The notes under the pieces were generated by a model. The model worked only from the letters and a program-made list of their open reading frames with translations, was not told the origin of the DNA and ran no database searches. Shown piece by piece: positions 1 to 10,210 of a stretch of DNA of 64,000 nucleotides. Position 1 is the stretch's first letter; each line of letters starts with the position of its first letter. The translations under genes and the position numbers were made by a program. This stretch comes from Turnera subulata (lineage: Eukaryota > Streptophyta > Magnoliopsida > Malpighiales > Passifloraceae): NCBI GenBank assembly GCA_028386065.3, contig JAKUCV010000930.1, positions 1-64,000 on the forward strand, read 5' to 3'.

Positions 1-639
1 TTACCGTACGTATATCCGAATACTACTTCGGTACCATACTTTAATTAAAACTATTTTTCCAAGTAATAATAGTTTTTCCAAACATAACTTAATTATTTAT
101 CAAAGTAATTATATTTATATTTTCCTGAAAATACCAGAATTAAATTGTCCATAATTTTCTCAAAATAAATATATAATTTTTTTCCAAAATTGAATTCCAA
201 AATATTAATAAATATATATATATATATAATTTGTTTTTTTTCTTTTTCCTCTCTTTTCTTTTCTTTTCTCTCTTTTTTTTTTTCTTTTTCTTCTCCTCTC
301 TTCCTCTCTTTCTGCTGCTTCCTTCTTTTTATAGGCAGTGATGAACTGTGTGGCGTGTGATAAACAATAATGCTGGCGGGTCCGATTCGGACTAGAAAAT
401 ATCTGATACCCCGTAGTTATTTTCCGGTGTGATTTTTCGAGAAATTCTAAAATTCGAAAAATACCAACTTAGTTCCGAAAAATCCACGGAAAAATCACGA
501 GCGCGGGAAAACTCTCGGTTTCGAAAAACGACTCCCGATTTACCTTGAATTAATTACCCAAGATTAATTCAACAGTAAATCACGGTAAAAGACTTCTACA
601 GTCCCGGTAAAAATCAAAAATTTTACCCGGGCTGTTACA
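1..639 (-). repeat. 3' LTR of element C (cut by window edge)
   Basis: The reverse complement starts TGTAACAGCCCGGG at 639 and matches 3680-4308. It contains the LTR TATA box (CTATAAAAAG on the minus strand near 325-334) followed by a purine tract (pyrimidine on the plus strand, about 228-325). The remaining LTR lies left of the window. Confidence 0.85.
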
Positions 640-727
640 GTCTACCCACCTTAAAAAGAATTTCGTCCCCGAAATTCCATCTTATCCGTGGGTCCTACCA
701 CGATAAGACTCTGGCACACTCTGCCAG
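640..727 (-). other. Polypurine tract and two conserved hairpins of element C
   Basis: On the minus strand the purine-rich AAGGTGGGTAGAC directly precedes the LTR, as expected for the plus-strand primer of a Ty3 element. Just inside it are two inverted repeats. One, at 681-707, has arms CTTATCCGTGG and CCACGATAAG. The other, at 711-727, has arms CTGGCA and TGCCAG. Both recur in D and B, with a change in the first loop but not in the arms. Confidence 0.7.
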
Positions 728-783
728 GTATCCAACCTCAACATGAGATACCGCTTATACCCTTAAGCGACATCTCATCCGCT

Positions 784-791
784 TATAAATA
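784..791 (+). promoter_or_regulatory. TATA box for antisense ORF1 (element C)
   Basis: TATAAATA lies 35 bp before the ORF1 ATG. It is identical in D. In B it has changed to TATAAGAA. The position predicts a start just before the ATG. Confidence 0.5.
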
Positions 792-825
792 ACAAACCTC
801 ATGACTGACATACTCACACACAGCC

Positions 826-1221
826 ATGGACTCTCCACTAAGATCTCGAACAACCTCTGACTCCGAGAACAACAGCTACATCGGCGGCACTGCCTTCCCG
901 ACAAGCTCTGATGATGAACCTACGAAGAAACGCTTCAAGACGAACATCATCGGCCTGAAGGAGCACATGGTCGTTTCCTTAAAACGACGGAAGAAACGTG
1001 CCAACCAGAAGGATGAAGACAAGAAAGGCAAGGCGGTAGCTGAGAGCAGCACTCCGCAACAGAAGCTGACGCAACTGAACGTCTCGCTGAGGAAGATCAG
1101 CTCGGCGGTGGCGCAAATCGAACTGGCGTGCGCGGAGCTGTTCCCACACATGAAAACCGTGCAAAAGCTTGTAAAAGATTTAGAGAAACAAGTAACTCAA
1201 TCCTATGTAAAACTATTATGA
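826..1221 (+). CDS. Antisense ORF1 of element C: basic coiled-coil protein
   Basis: A 131-residue reading frame antisense to the retroelement. I do not recognise a named family. Visible features: an acidic, Ser-rich N-terminus; a first basic cluster (KKRFK, about residues 34-38); a second (KRRKKR, about 53-58) typical of nuclear localisation signals; and a helical C-terminal segment (about 78-122) with heptad-like hydrophobic spacing suggesting a coiled coil. A small deletion relative to D removes the usual stop and adds six residues (SYVKLL). The same frame is open in all three elements (D 5371-5748, B 49502-49879), which argues for a real product. Nuclear location and dimerisation are inference only. 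Confidence 0.6.
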   Translation: MDSPLRSRTTSDSENNSYIGGTAFPTSSDDEPTKKRFKTNIIGLKEHMVVSLKRRKKRANQKDEDKKGKAVAESSTPQQKLTQLNVSLRKISSAVAQIELACAELFPHMKTVQKLVKDLEKQVTQSYVKLL

Positions 1222-1913
1222 AATGAATAAAATAAATTTCCTTTTAAAGTCAAAATCTCTTATGTTAAGAAATCTTATGTTAAACGGAAAATAAAACATC
1301 TCAAAGCAAAATAAAAATTAACTATAAGAATATAAAATCAAATTTTAAAAAATTAAAAACAAAACTCGTTTAACAAAATCAAAACAAAAAGAAATTAAAA
1401 CCAAAACATGCTTTCATGAACGGTGCTTGTATCGGACGTGAACATCCTCGAATCACGAAACGTAACTCGCACAGCTAACGGTGACGTCTGTTTCGTTAAC
1501 TCACACGGCGATGATCACGAGCACGTCCTGTGTCCCTCGAAAGACACGTTACCCACTTGTTCACAATTTCCGCATGAGCCAAAACATCTGTCTCGTCTCG
1601 TATCTCTCCACGATGTCCGAACAGCTGTGAACTTGTCGCACATGCACTTTACTCGAGATGTGGTCCCATCTGTTCAGCCTCAACGGTCACGGATGCATGT
1701 GATAAAAGATACAGAAAAATATAGTATGACCATGAAAAGAAAAGACAAGGTAGCCAGAGCGAAAGTAAATCATAAGAAGGGAAAAGGCTGAAAAACTCTG
1801 GCATGGTAGTCCGAAATACGCGTAAAGTAACAAAGCATTAAATAAAGCAACGGTGAAATTCAAAAAGCAAAATCTTTGAAAATCAAAAACGGTAATCACG
1901 CTCCTCATATGAG

Positions 1914-1921
1914 TATAAAAG
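1914..1921 (+). promoter_or_regulatory. TATA box for antisense ORF2 (element C)
   Basis: TATAAAAG, conserved in D (6471) and B (48746, minus strand). In C the sequence shortly downstream is deleted into the middle of ORF2, so this promoter no longer faces an intact gene. Confidence 0.45.
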
Positions 1922-1938
1922 AAGGAGCGGTGACGTGT

Positions 1939-2191
1939 CCAGGAGTTCTCGCGTACCCTGAGGGACTTGAAGAACCAATACAAACCAAACATGGTTCTTC
2001 TGACGGAGACACAGTGGCAACCACGGGACGATCACGGTCTCATCCCACTCCGGTTCCCTCAAGCTAACCGGTTCGAGATTCCTGGCCAGAGCGACAGAGG
2101 CGGCATGTGGTTCTCGTGGAGCGATAGGGTCACGGTCAACATCAACAGCGACCCAAACAGTTTCCGTGTCAAAGTCGTTCCAAATCGTTAA
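1939..2191 (+). pseudogene. Antisense ORF2 remnant (element C)
   Basis: Only the C-terminal part of ORF2 survives, from the helix after the WNCRG motif through LTETQ and GGMWFSW to the stop. Compared with D, about 0.5 kb holding the N-terminal 140 residues is missing. The break lies at a short GGTG match, which suggests deletion at microhomology. Confidence 0.7.
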
Positions 2192-2455
2192 ATGTATTTT
2201 TATTTTTATAAAATATCAATTATCAATGTAATATTTCTCTTTGTAATGAAAGTATCAGCAATATTAATAATATTTATATTTTCGCTAATTTATGGCATCA
2301 TTTACCTCTTATGTGTATGTTCCGCGACAGCTGGCGTCCCTTGACTGGATCCATAATGCACTTAACTAAAATGATATAAAATAATAAACAAATGGAGCGA
2401 ACAATGCAAACAAGACAACAAACACACAAAGACTGCCCAACAAGACCTAACGCCC

Positions 2456-2467
2456 GCTCCGCTACCA
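2456..2467 (-). promoter_or_regulatory. Primer-binding site of element C
   Basis: The minus strand reads TGGTAGCGGAGC three bases inside the 5' LTR end. It differs at two positions from the common plant initiator-Met tRNA site TGGTATCAGAGC. The identical site occurs in elements A and B. Confidence 0.7.
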
Positions 2468-2470
2468 AAA

Positions 2471-4308
2471 TGAAGCTCCCCGACCCGTATTTACCGTACA
2501 CAGTAAACATGTGTCGGAACTGTGACAACCCAACTAGACAAACTCAGCATACAGTGTATAAAACATAAACCCTGGCTCAACAGCCCCAAAATATAAACAA
2601 CAATATGGCCCTACGGCCCAAAATAGTAACATCATAAATAACAAAACCGGCCCAATGGCCCAATAATAGTAAAAATATGCACAGCGGAAGACTTTAAAAC
2701 TCACATAAATACTGTATGCACAGATGCAAACTATGGATCCAAGCCCTGTCCAAGGGATAACGCCACAGCCTGTCTGGAATGCACTAAGCCTGTACCAAAA
2801 ATAACTCATCCTACGGGATGAAAGCCCGCAGGTGAGGGGTGAGTCCGAAGTGCTCACAACCATGGATAGACAATCAATAAGGACACTAAAATTACTCAAG
2901 GCAAAAACAGGCAAAAACCGACCCAAAGACTCAATTTAAACCAATTATCCAATTTTATCTTTCCTGGGCCCCGTCACGGATAAGCTAGGGTCGTACCAGG
3001 TTATCAACCTGTTCCTGGTGCCAGATCAAAAAGAACCCGGGATCAACATCCCAATAACAAACTCAGGGATCAACATCCCAATCAAACCGGCATCAACATG
3101 CCCATCACAAGTAACCCAGATCATGGCACCACAAAACAGTCTCAAACCATCCGGTCGTACCCTACTTACCACGTGACAATTATAATACTGTCATTAAAAT
3201 CAAATCGTAGGGATCGACATCCCTAACCAAAATACCGAGGATCGACATCCCCTCCAAAATACCAAGGATCAACATCCTTGTCACTATTTATTATTAATTC
3301 CATTTACTTATTCCAAAGGACACAGAAAATCAACACGGGGATAAACATCCCAAAAACCAAACAGAACACCGGGATAAACATCCCGAACCCAAACACAGCT
3401 AAACCACAGCATCCAGCGATGCAATAACACCAAACACAATAACCGAGTAATATAGGCACATATTGAAGGAAATCCATCCTCACCTTGGCCGATTACTCAA
3501 CTTCGGAGACAATGATCGGTCCGACGCCGGCTCCTCGGAAAACTGCCCGATATCAAACCTATACACAAAACAATGTACACACACATAAAAGCACATAATC
3601 GGTATACCATGATGCCAAAATGTGAATTTACCCATCCCGGTTACATATCCGTTATTATCTCCATTTACCGAAAATATTTTACCGTACGTATATCCGAATA
3701 CTACTTCGGTACCATACTTTAATTAAAACTATTTTTCCAAGTAATAATAGTTTTTCCAAACATAACTTAATTAATTATCAAAGTAATTATATTTATATTT
3801 TCCTGAAAATACCAGAGTTAAATTGTCCATAATTTTCTCAAAATAAATATATAATTTTTTTCCAAAATTGAATTCCAAAATATTAATAAATATATATATA
3901 TAATTTGTTTTTTTTTCTTTTTCCTCTCTTTTCTTTTCTTTTCTCTCTCTTTTTTTTTTCTTCTCCTCTCTTCCTCTCTTTCCGCTGCTTCCTTCTTTTT
4001 ATAGGCAGTGATGAACTGTGTGGCGTGTGATAAACAATAATGCAGGCGGGTCCGACCGGACCAGAAAATAACTGATACCCCGTACTTATTTTCCGGTGTG
4101 ATTTTCTGAGAAATTCCGAAACCCGAAAAATACCAACTTAGTTCCGAAAAATCCACGGAAAAATCACAAGCGCGGGAAAACTCTCGGTTTCGAAAAACAA
4201 CTCCCGATTTACCTTGAATTAATTACCCAAGATTAATTCAACAGTAAATCACGGTAAAAGACTTCTACAGTCCCGGTAAAAATTAAAAATTTTACCCGGG
4301 CTGTTACA
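2471..4308 (-). repeat. 5' LTR of element C (1.84 kb)
   Basis: Bounded by TGTAACAG at 4308 and CTTCA at 2471. It is shorter than the 2.98 kb LTR of B because it lacks the GC-rich block after the purine tract. It contains a purine tract (pyrimidine on the plus strand, about 3905-3993), the dyad series at 3039-3384, and the conserved inverted repeats shared by all family members near 2820-2860. Confidence 0.85.
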
Positions 4309-5184
4309 GCGCGAGGGTGGGCTCACGAGGCGCGGCGACGCTGGAACGGCAGGAGGAAAGGCGCGGCGACGGCAGGCGGCAGAGCAGCGGCGCAGAGAGT
4401 GAGATCCGCGGGTCTCACCTCGGGTCGTCGGCGCGTCAGGGGTCTTCAGGCGGCGGATCAGCTCGGCGACGACGGGGCTGAGCTTGCGATGGCACGGCGA
4501 GCGTGCTGATGGCAGCGGTGGAGCTCGAAACGGCACGGATCGTAACGGCGAGCACAGTGACGGTGGAGGTGACGATGAACAGTGGCCCGGTTCCTCTTTT
4601 TTTTTCATTTTCTGTAATTTCTTTTCTTTTCTTCTATTTTCTTCTTTTCTTTTCTTTCGATTTTCTGTTTTGTTTTTTTTTTCTTTTCCTCTCTCAGTAT
4701 TTTCTGTTTTCTCTTTTTTTCCTATTTTTTTCTTTTTCTCTCCTTTTTTTTTCTTTTCTCTCTTTTTTTTCCCTCTCTTTTTCCTCTCCTTTTTCTTTTT
4801 CTCTCTTTTTTTTTTCTTCTTCTCTTCCTCTCCTTCTGCTCTCTTCTTCATTTATAAACCGGTGAAACACTGTTCAATCTGTGATTAACTATTAATCATG
4901 TGATAATCAATAATGCAGGCGGGTCCGATCTGGACCAGAAAATAACTGATACCCCCTTAGTTATTTTCCGGCGTGATTTTTCGAGAAATTCCGAAACCCG
5001 AAAAATACCAACTTAGGTCCGAAAAATCCACGGAAAAATCACGAGCGCGGAAAAACTCTCGGTTTCGATAAACGACTCCCGATTTACCTTGAATTACTTA
5101 CCCAAGATTAATTCAACAGTAAATCACGGTAAAAAGACTTCTACAGTCCTGGTAAAAATCCAAAATTTTACCCGGGCTGTTACA
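4309..5184 (-). repeat. 3' LTR fragment of element D
   Basis: On the minus strand it runs from TGTAACAG at 5184 through a TATA box (TTTATAAA, 4851-4858), a long purine tract (pyrimidine on plus, about 4590-4850) and a GC-rich block. It stops abruptly at 4309, where the LTR of C begins. The rest should lie left of the window. Confidence 0.8.
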
Positions 5185-5272
5185 GTCTACCCACCTTAAA
5201 AAGAATTTCGTCTCCGAAATTCCGTCTTATCCGTGGGTCCTTCCACGATAAGATTCTGGCACACTCTGCCAG
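5185..5272 (-). other. Polypurine tract and two conserved hairpins of element D
   Basis: The same arrangement as in C: the purine tract abuts the LTR, followed by inverted repeats at 5226-5252 and 5256-5272. The first differs from C in its loop (gtcctt versus gtccta) but not in its arms. Confidence 0.65.
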
Positions 5273-5328
5273 GTGTCCAACCTCAACATGATATGTCGGT
5301 TATACCCTTAAGCGACATCTCATCCGCT

Positions 5329-5336
5329 TATAAATA
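5329..5336 (+). promoter_or_regulatory. TATA box for antisense ORF1 (element D)
   Basis: TATAAATA 35 bp before the ATG at 5371, conserved with C. Confidence 0.5.
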
Positions 5337-5370
5337 CCAAATCTCATGACTGGCATACTCACACACAGTC

Positions 5371-5748
5371 ATGGACTCTCCACTGAGATCAAGGACTACC
5401 TCAGACTCCGAGAACAACAGCTACATCGGCGGCACAGCTTTCCCGACAAGCTCCGATGAAGAACCTCCCAAGAAGCGGTTCAAGACCAACATCATCGGCC
5501 TGAAGGAACACATGGTCGTTTTCCCAAAACAACGAAAGAAGCGAGTCCCCAAGAAAGCTGATGACAAGAAAGGCAAGGTGGTAGCTGAGAGCAGCACTCC
5601 GCAACAAAAGCTGACGCAACTGAACTTCTCGCTGAAGAAGATCAGCTCGGCGGTGGCGCAAATCGAACTGGCGTGTGCGGAACTGTTCCCACACATGAAA
5701 AATGTACAAAATCTTGTAAAAGATCTAGAGAAGCAAGTAGCTCAATAG
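5371..5748 (+). CDS. Antisense ORF1 of element D: basic coiled-coil protein
   Basis: A 125-residue frame with the same start, length and stop as the copy in B. Basic clusters KKRFK (34-38) and KQRKKRVPKK (53-62) look like nuclear localisation signals. Residues about 78-122 form an amphipathic helix ending in a Lys/Glu-rich stretch. No known family is recognised. It lies between the element's PPT and ORF2, on the strand opposite to the LTR transcript, behind its own TATA box. Confidence 0.65.
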   Translation: MDSPLRSRTTSDSENNSYIGGTAFPTSSDEEPPKKRFKTNIIGLKEHMVVFPKQRKKRVPKKADDKKGKVVAESSTPQQKLTQLNFSLKKISSAVAQIELACAELFPHMKNVQNLVKDLEKQVAQ

Positions 5749-6470
5749 AGTACTTCTTCTCCGTTGTAAAACCATTATGAAATTAATAAAAGTTTAAAGG
5801 AAAAATTTAGTTTTGAAGTACACAATACTTTAGAGAACAATTTACCTTTTATTTTGTAGAGTTTCATTTTATTTTGAATTGTTATTTTACATCTTAGTTT
5901 GTATTTCTTTAGTTTTTAATTTTGAGCAAATTGTTTTAGTTTTGTTTTTCCTTAATTTTGGTTTTGTACAAAAGTACTTGCCACGAGCATACGGACGTGA
6001 ACATCCTCGAATCACGAAACATAACTCGCACAGCTAACGGTGACGTCTGTTTCGTTAACTCGCACGGCGATGATCACGAGCACGTCCTGTGTCCCTCGAA
6101 AGACACGTTACCCACTTGTTCACAATTTCCGCCTGAGCCAAAAACGTCTGTCTCGTCTCGTATCTCTCCACGATGTCCGAACAGCTGTAAACTCGTCGCA
6201 CATGCACTCTACTCGAGATGTGGTCCCATCCGTCTAGCCTCAACGATCACGGATGCATGTGATAAAAGATGCAAGAAAAATATAGTAAGACCATAAAAGA
6301 AAAGACAAAGTAGCCAGAGCGAAAGAAACTCAAGAGATGGAAAAAGGCTGAAAAACTCTGGCACGGTAGTCCGAAAAACGCGTAAAGTAACAAAGCAATA
6401 AATAAAGCAACGGTAAAATTTAAAAAGCAAATCTTGAAAATCAAAAACGTAATCACGCTCCCCGTAAGTG

Positions 6471-6478
6471 TATAAAAG
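6471..6478 (+). promoter_or_regulatory. TATA box for antisense ORF2 (element D)
   Basis: TATAAAAG about 110 bp before the ORF2 ATG. It is conserved in C and B together with flanking sequence (GAGCGGTGA downstream). This suggests that ORF2 is transcribed separately from ORF1. Confidence 0.5.
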
Positions 6479-6588
6479 AGAGAGCGGTGATATGTAAATC
6501 ATCAAAGCATTTAAAAAGCAACAAAACGCTCAGAAAGAAAACAAAACCCAAACGCTCAGAAAAACAAAATACCCGCTTCCAAAACACG

Positions 6589-7272
6589 ATGCCTGCTCCT
6601 TCATCAGTCTTCTTTGTCGAAGGTGCCAACCTTGGCAGAAGGAACCGTCTGGCGTACAGCATGGTCAACGAACGTCCAGAAGAGCTACAGAACGAGCTTG
6701 GAAGAATGCCGCGTCTAGTCTTCGTCGACGAACTCTACTCGTCAAGGTTCTTCGTCACGCCCATGGAAGAGACCTTCTTCATGGAGGACCATGGCACTCT
6801 GAGGACCTCATACTACGGATCGGCAAACTCCGTGATGTTCTTCATATCCGAAAGGCTACAGGAGTTCAACCTGGAGTCCACTTGCCAAACTGTGGAGCAA
6901 GGTGCCTACAACCAGCTCTCGATGACGGCTCAAAGTATGCCCAGAATGACTCGACTACCTCCAACCTGGCCAAAGGCACGACTACTGGTGTGGAACTGCA
7001 GAGGAGTTGCAAGGTGTGCCCAGGAGTTCTCGCGTACCTTGAGGGACTTGAAAAACCAGTACAAACCAAATATGGTTCTTCTGACGGAGACGCAGTGGCA
7101 ACCTCGAGACGATCACGGTCTCATCCCACTCCGGTTCCCTCAAGCTAACCGGTTCGAGATTCCTGGCCAGAACGACAGAGGCGGCATGTGGTTCTTGTGG
7201 AGCGACAGAGTCACGGTCAACATAAAAAACGACCCAAACAGTTTCCGTGTCAACGTCGTTCCAAATCGTTAA
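6589..7272 (+). CDS. Antisense ORF2 of element D: protein with truncated LINE-type endonuclease-like domain
   Basis: An open frame of 227 residues from the ATG after a conserved TATA box. Upstream in-frame codons are also open, but this ATG is shared with the copy in B. Residues 1-130 match no family I know. Residues 130-206 resemble the start of the plant LINE exonuclease-endonuclease-phosphatase (EEP) domain: LLVWNCRG (132-139, the conserved Asn at 136), a helix, NMVLLTET (161-168, the metal-binding Glu at 167) and GGMWFLW (198-204). The protein ends at residue 227, so the later catalytic Asp/Asn and the terminal SDH motif are absent. It is therefore unlikely to be an active nuclease. Capture of a LINE fragment by the element is inference; a role in nucleic-acid or protein binding is possible but unproven. 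Confidence 0.65.
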   Translation: MPAPSSVFFVEGANLGRRNRLAYSMVNERPEELQNELGRMPRLVFVDELYSSRFFVTPMEETFFMEDHGTLRTSYYGSANSVMFFISERLQEFNLESTCQTVEQGAYNQLSMTAQSMPRMTRLPPTWPKARLLVWNCRGVARCAQEFSRTLRDLKNQYKPNMVLLTETQWQPRDDHGLIPLRFPQANRFEIPGQNDRGGMWFLWSDRVTVNIKNDPNSFRVNVVPNR

Positions 7273-7344
7273 ATGTATTTTTCTTATTTTTATAAAATAT
7301 CAAAAATCAATGTAATATTTCCCTTTGTAATCAATGTAAAAACA

Positions 7345-10210
7345 ATGCACAGCGGAAGACTTAATAACTCACATAAACACTGTATGCGACACTAATGCAA
7401 ACTATGGATCCGAGCCCTGTCCAAGGGATAACGCTGCAGCCTGTCTGGAATGCACCAAACCTGTACAACAATAACTCATCCTACGAGATGAAAGCCCGCA
7501 GGTGAGGGGTGAGTCCGAAGTGCTCACCGACGAAGGAAAGACAATCAATATGAACACTGTAAATTACTCAAGTCGAAAACAAGTAAAATCCACCAAAATA
7601 CACCAAATCAAAAGACAGGACCCAAAACCGGTCCAAAACCGAAAAGACTCCAATAAAATCCAATTTTCCAGTTTTATCTTTCCGGGCCCCGTCACGGATA
7701 AGCTAGGGTCGTACCAGGTTATCAACCTGTTCCTGGTGCCAGATAAAAAAGAACCCGGGATCAACATCCCAATATCAAACTCAGGGATCAACATCCCAAT
7801 CAAACCAGCATCAACATGCCCATCACAAGTAACCCAGATCATGGCCACCACAAAACAGTCTCAAACCATCCGGTCGTACCTCTACTTACCACGTGACAAT
7901 TATATTATCGTTATTCAAAACCAAGACACAGGGATCAATATCCCTAACCAAAATACCGGGATAGACATCCCTATCTATAAATCAAGGATCGACATCCTTG
8001 TCACAATTCATTAATTATTCCATTATACTTATTCCAAAGACACAGAAAATCAACACAGGGATAAACATCCCAAAAACCAACATGGGATAAACATCCCGAC
8101 CACAATCACAACAGATGCAACCAACAACAATGCAATAAACATCAAACACAATAACCGAGTAATATAGGCACATATTGAAGGAAATCCATCCTCGCCTTGG
8201 CCGATTACTCAACTCCGGAAATAATGACCGGTCCGACGGCGGCTCCTCGGGAAACTGCCCGCTATCCAACCTATACCACAAATCAATATACACTCACATA
8301 AATGCACATAATCGGTATACTATGATGCCCAAACTGCGAAATAACCCATCCCGATTACTTATCTTTTATTATTAAATTTTACCGAAATTATTTTACCGTA
8401 CGTATTTCCGAATATAATTTCGGTACCATACTTTAATTAAAACTCTCTTTCAGAATATTTTCATAAAATAACTATAATCCCCAAAATTATAATTACCATA
8501 ATTTTTCCAGCAAAATAATAACCTATTTATAATTTCCAGGAAATGTATATAGTATTTATCTTTCTATATATAATAATATTTGTGTTATTTTCATAAAATA
8601 ACTATAATCCCCAAAATTATAATTACCATAATTTTTCCAGCAAAATAATAACCTATTTATAATTTCCAGGAAATGTATATAGTATTTATCTTTCTATATA
8701 TAATAATATTTCCAACACAAAATTATAATTACCCTTAATTTACAAAGTACATATATATATATAATTTCCACAACCATGATTTCCCGGCAAAAATAACATT
8801 TATATAAATTTTTCAGAATATTTCCATGGTATATATATATTTTTTTTCAATTAGTAATAGTTTCCCAAAACATAATCTTAATTATTTATCCAAGTATGTA
8901 TATTTATATTTTTCTCAAAATATCAGAATTAAATTAACCATAATTTCCTCAAAGTAAATACATAATTTTTTTCCAAAATTATATACCAGATTAATAAATA
9001 AATACATATATATATATATATTATTCCCTTTTTTTTTAACTGGACTGGGCCATGAACAGTAAGCCCATGCCCAGCCCAGAACAACCCAACAGGTCAGCTT
9101 TCGGCCCAGGCGCAGAGGCCCAGACCATAGCATGCCCCTCAGGCCCATGCCAAGCCCAGACCACGCCAGCCCAGACTTCAGCTGACCCGTTAAGGAAACG
9201 GGTCACCCACCCTCGGTGTCGGGTCTGCTCACCTTTCTGCAGCGGCGGGCGACGACGACGTGGCGGGGCCGCGACGAGCAGGACGGCTGCGGCTTGGCGA
9301 GACAAGGGCGACGTCGCGGTACTGGCAGCTGCAGGTGGCGGTGCGAGGCGCGGCGGCAGCAAGGTGTGGAGGCGGATCCGCGGGTCGCACGGCGGGTCAA
9401 CGACGCGTGACGGCGGCTCAGGCTACGGAATCAAGCGGGGAAGGCGGGGTTGAGGTCGCGTCGGTGAGGGGAACTCGGTGGTGGCGGCGGTGGCACGAGA
9501 AGCGTCCGGGAACGCTTCGTGATGAACAGTAACAGAGGCGCCTGGGGGTGACGAACTATTCACCCATTTTCCGGTTTTTCTTCTTTTTTTTTCTTTATTT
9601 CTATTTTCTTTCTTTTTTTTCCTTCTTTTTTTCCTTTTTCCGAATTTCTTTTCTTTTTTTTCTTTCTTTCTTTTTTTTTCCTCTCCCTCTCTATTTCTTT
9701 TTCTCTTTTTCTATATATATTTTTTCCTTTTTTTTTAATTTCTTTTCTTTTTTTTCCCTCTCTTTTCTTTTCTTTTTCTCTCTTTTTCTTTTTCTCTCTC
9801 TTTTTTTTCTCTTCTCTCTTTTTTTCTCTTCTCTTCTTCCTCTCCTTCTTCCTCTGCTTTCTTCTTTTTATAAACGACAAAAATCACTGTGCATCACTGT
9901 ACGTCTTGTGACTCTGTAATAATGCAGCTTGTCTGCATTACAGAGCGAGTCCGGTCCGGACTAGAAAATAACTGATACCCCCTTAGTTATTTTCCGATGT
10001 GATTTTTCGAGAAATTCCGAAACCCGAAAAATACCAACTTAGGCCCGAAAAATCCATGGAAAAATCACAAGCGCGGGAAAACTCTCGGTTTCGAAAAACA
10101 ACTCCCGATTTACCTTGAATTAATTACCCAAGATTAATTCGACAGTAAATCACGGTAAAAAGACTTTTACAGTCCCGGTAAAAATAAAAAATTTTACCCG
10201 GGCTGTTATA
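7345..10210 (-). repeat. 5' LTR of element D (3' end deleted)
   Basis: A long LTR of the B type. On the minus strand it has the start at 10210, a TATA box (TTTATAAA, 9867-9874), a purine tract (pyrimidine on plus, about 9575-9865), a GC-rich block (about 9055-9530), an AT-rich block with a 130-bp tandem duplication, and the dyad series (7757-8097). The last several hundred bases of the LTR are missing at 7345. Confidence 0.8.
8455..8714. repeat. 130-bp tandem duplication inside the LTR of D
   Basis: Two adjacent copies with a 130-bp period; the shared text starts with TCATAAAATAACTATAATCC at 8461 and at 8591. I see no difference over the shared stretch, so the duplication is recent compared with the insertion. 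It is absent from the C and B LTRs. Confidence 0.85.

Larger units (their letters stand above)
1..4308 (-). mobile_element. Non-autonomous Ty3/gypsy (Tekay-like) LTR element C
   Basis: The element reads on the minus strand: 5' LTR at 4308-2471, primer-binding site, an internal region without gag or pol, a polypurine tract, and a 3' LTR that runs off the left edge. LTR ends are TGTAACAG and CTTCA (TG...CA). The internal region carries two genes antisense to the LTRs. The overlapping parts of the two LTRs (1-639 and 3680-4308) are clearly homologous but differ at roughly 20 sites plus small indels, so the insertion is not very recent. The bases after 4308 belong to the LTR of element D, so C probably inserted into D. 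Lineage is inferred from LTR, PBS and PPT similarity to element A, whose pol is Tekay/Del-type. Confidence 0.85.
4309..10210 (-). mobile_element. Non-autonomous Ty3/gypsy (Tekay-like) LTR element D
   Basis: A minus-strand element with a 5' LTR ending at 10210 (first base pair mutated: TATAACAG instead of TGTAACAG) and a 3' LTR starting at 5184 and cut at 4309 where element C begins. The internal region carries antisense ORF1 and the only intact ORF2 in the window. A deletion has joined the internal region (about 7340) to the middle of the 5' LTR, removing the primer-binding site and the LTR 3' end, so this copy cannot transpose. The uninterrupted duplicate at 16932 shows GTGAG at the insertion point, and the flank at 10211 also begins GTGAG, which is the expected 5-bp target duplication. 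Confidence 0.85.

Noticed and set aside
4249..4851. Long Lys/Glu-rich and Phe/Ser-rich frames across the LTR purine/pyrimidine tracts (also 9548-9919 and 50385-51086)
   Set aside because: They are translations of low-complexity A/G or C/T tracts inside LTRs, open on both strands, without family features.
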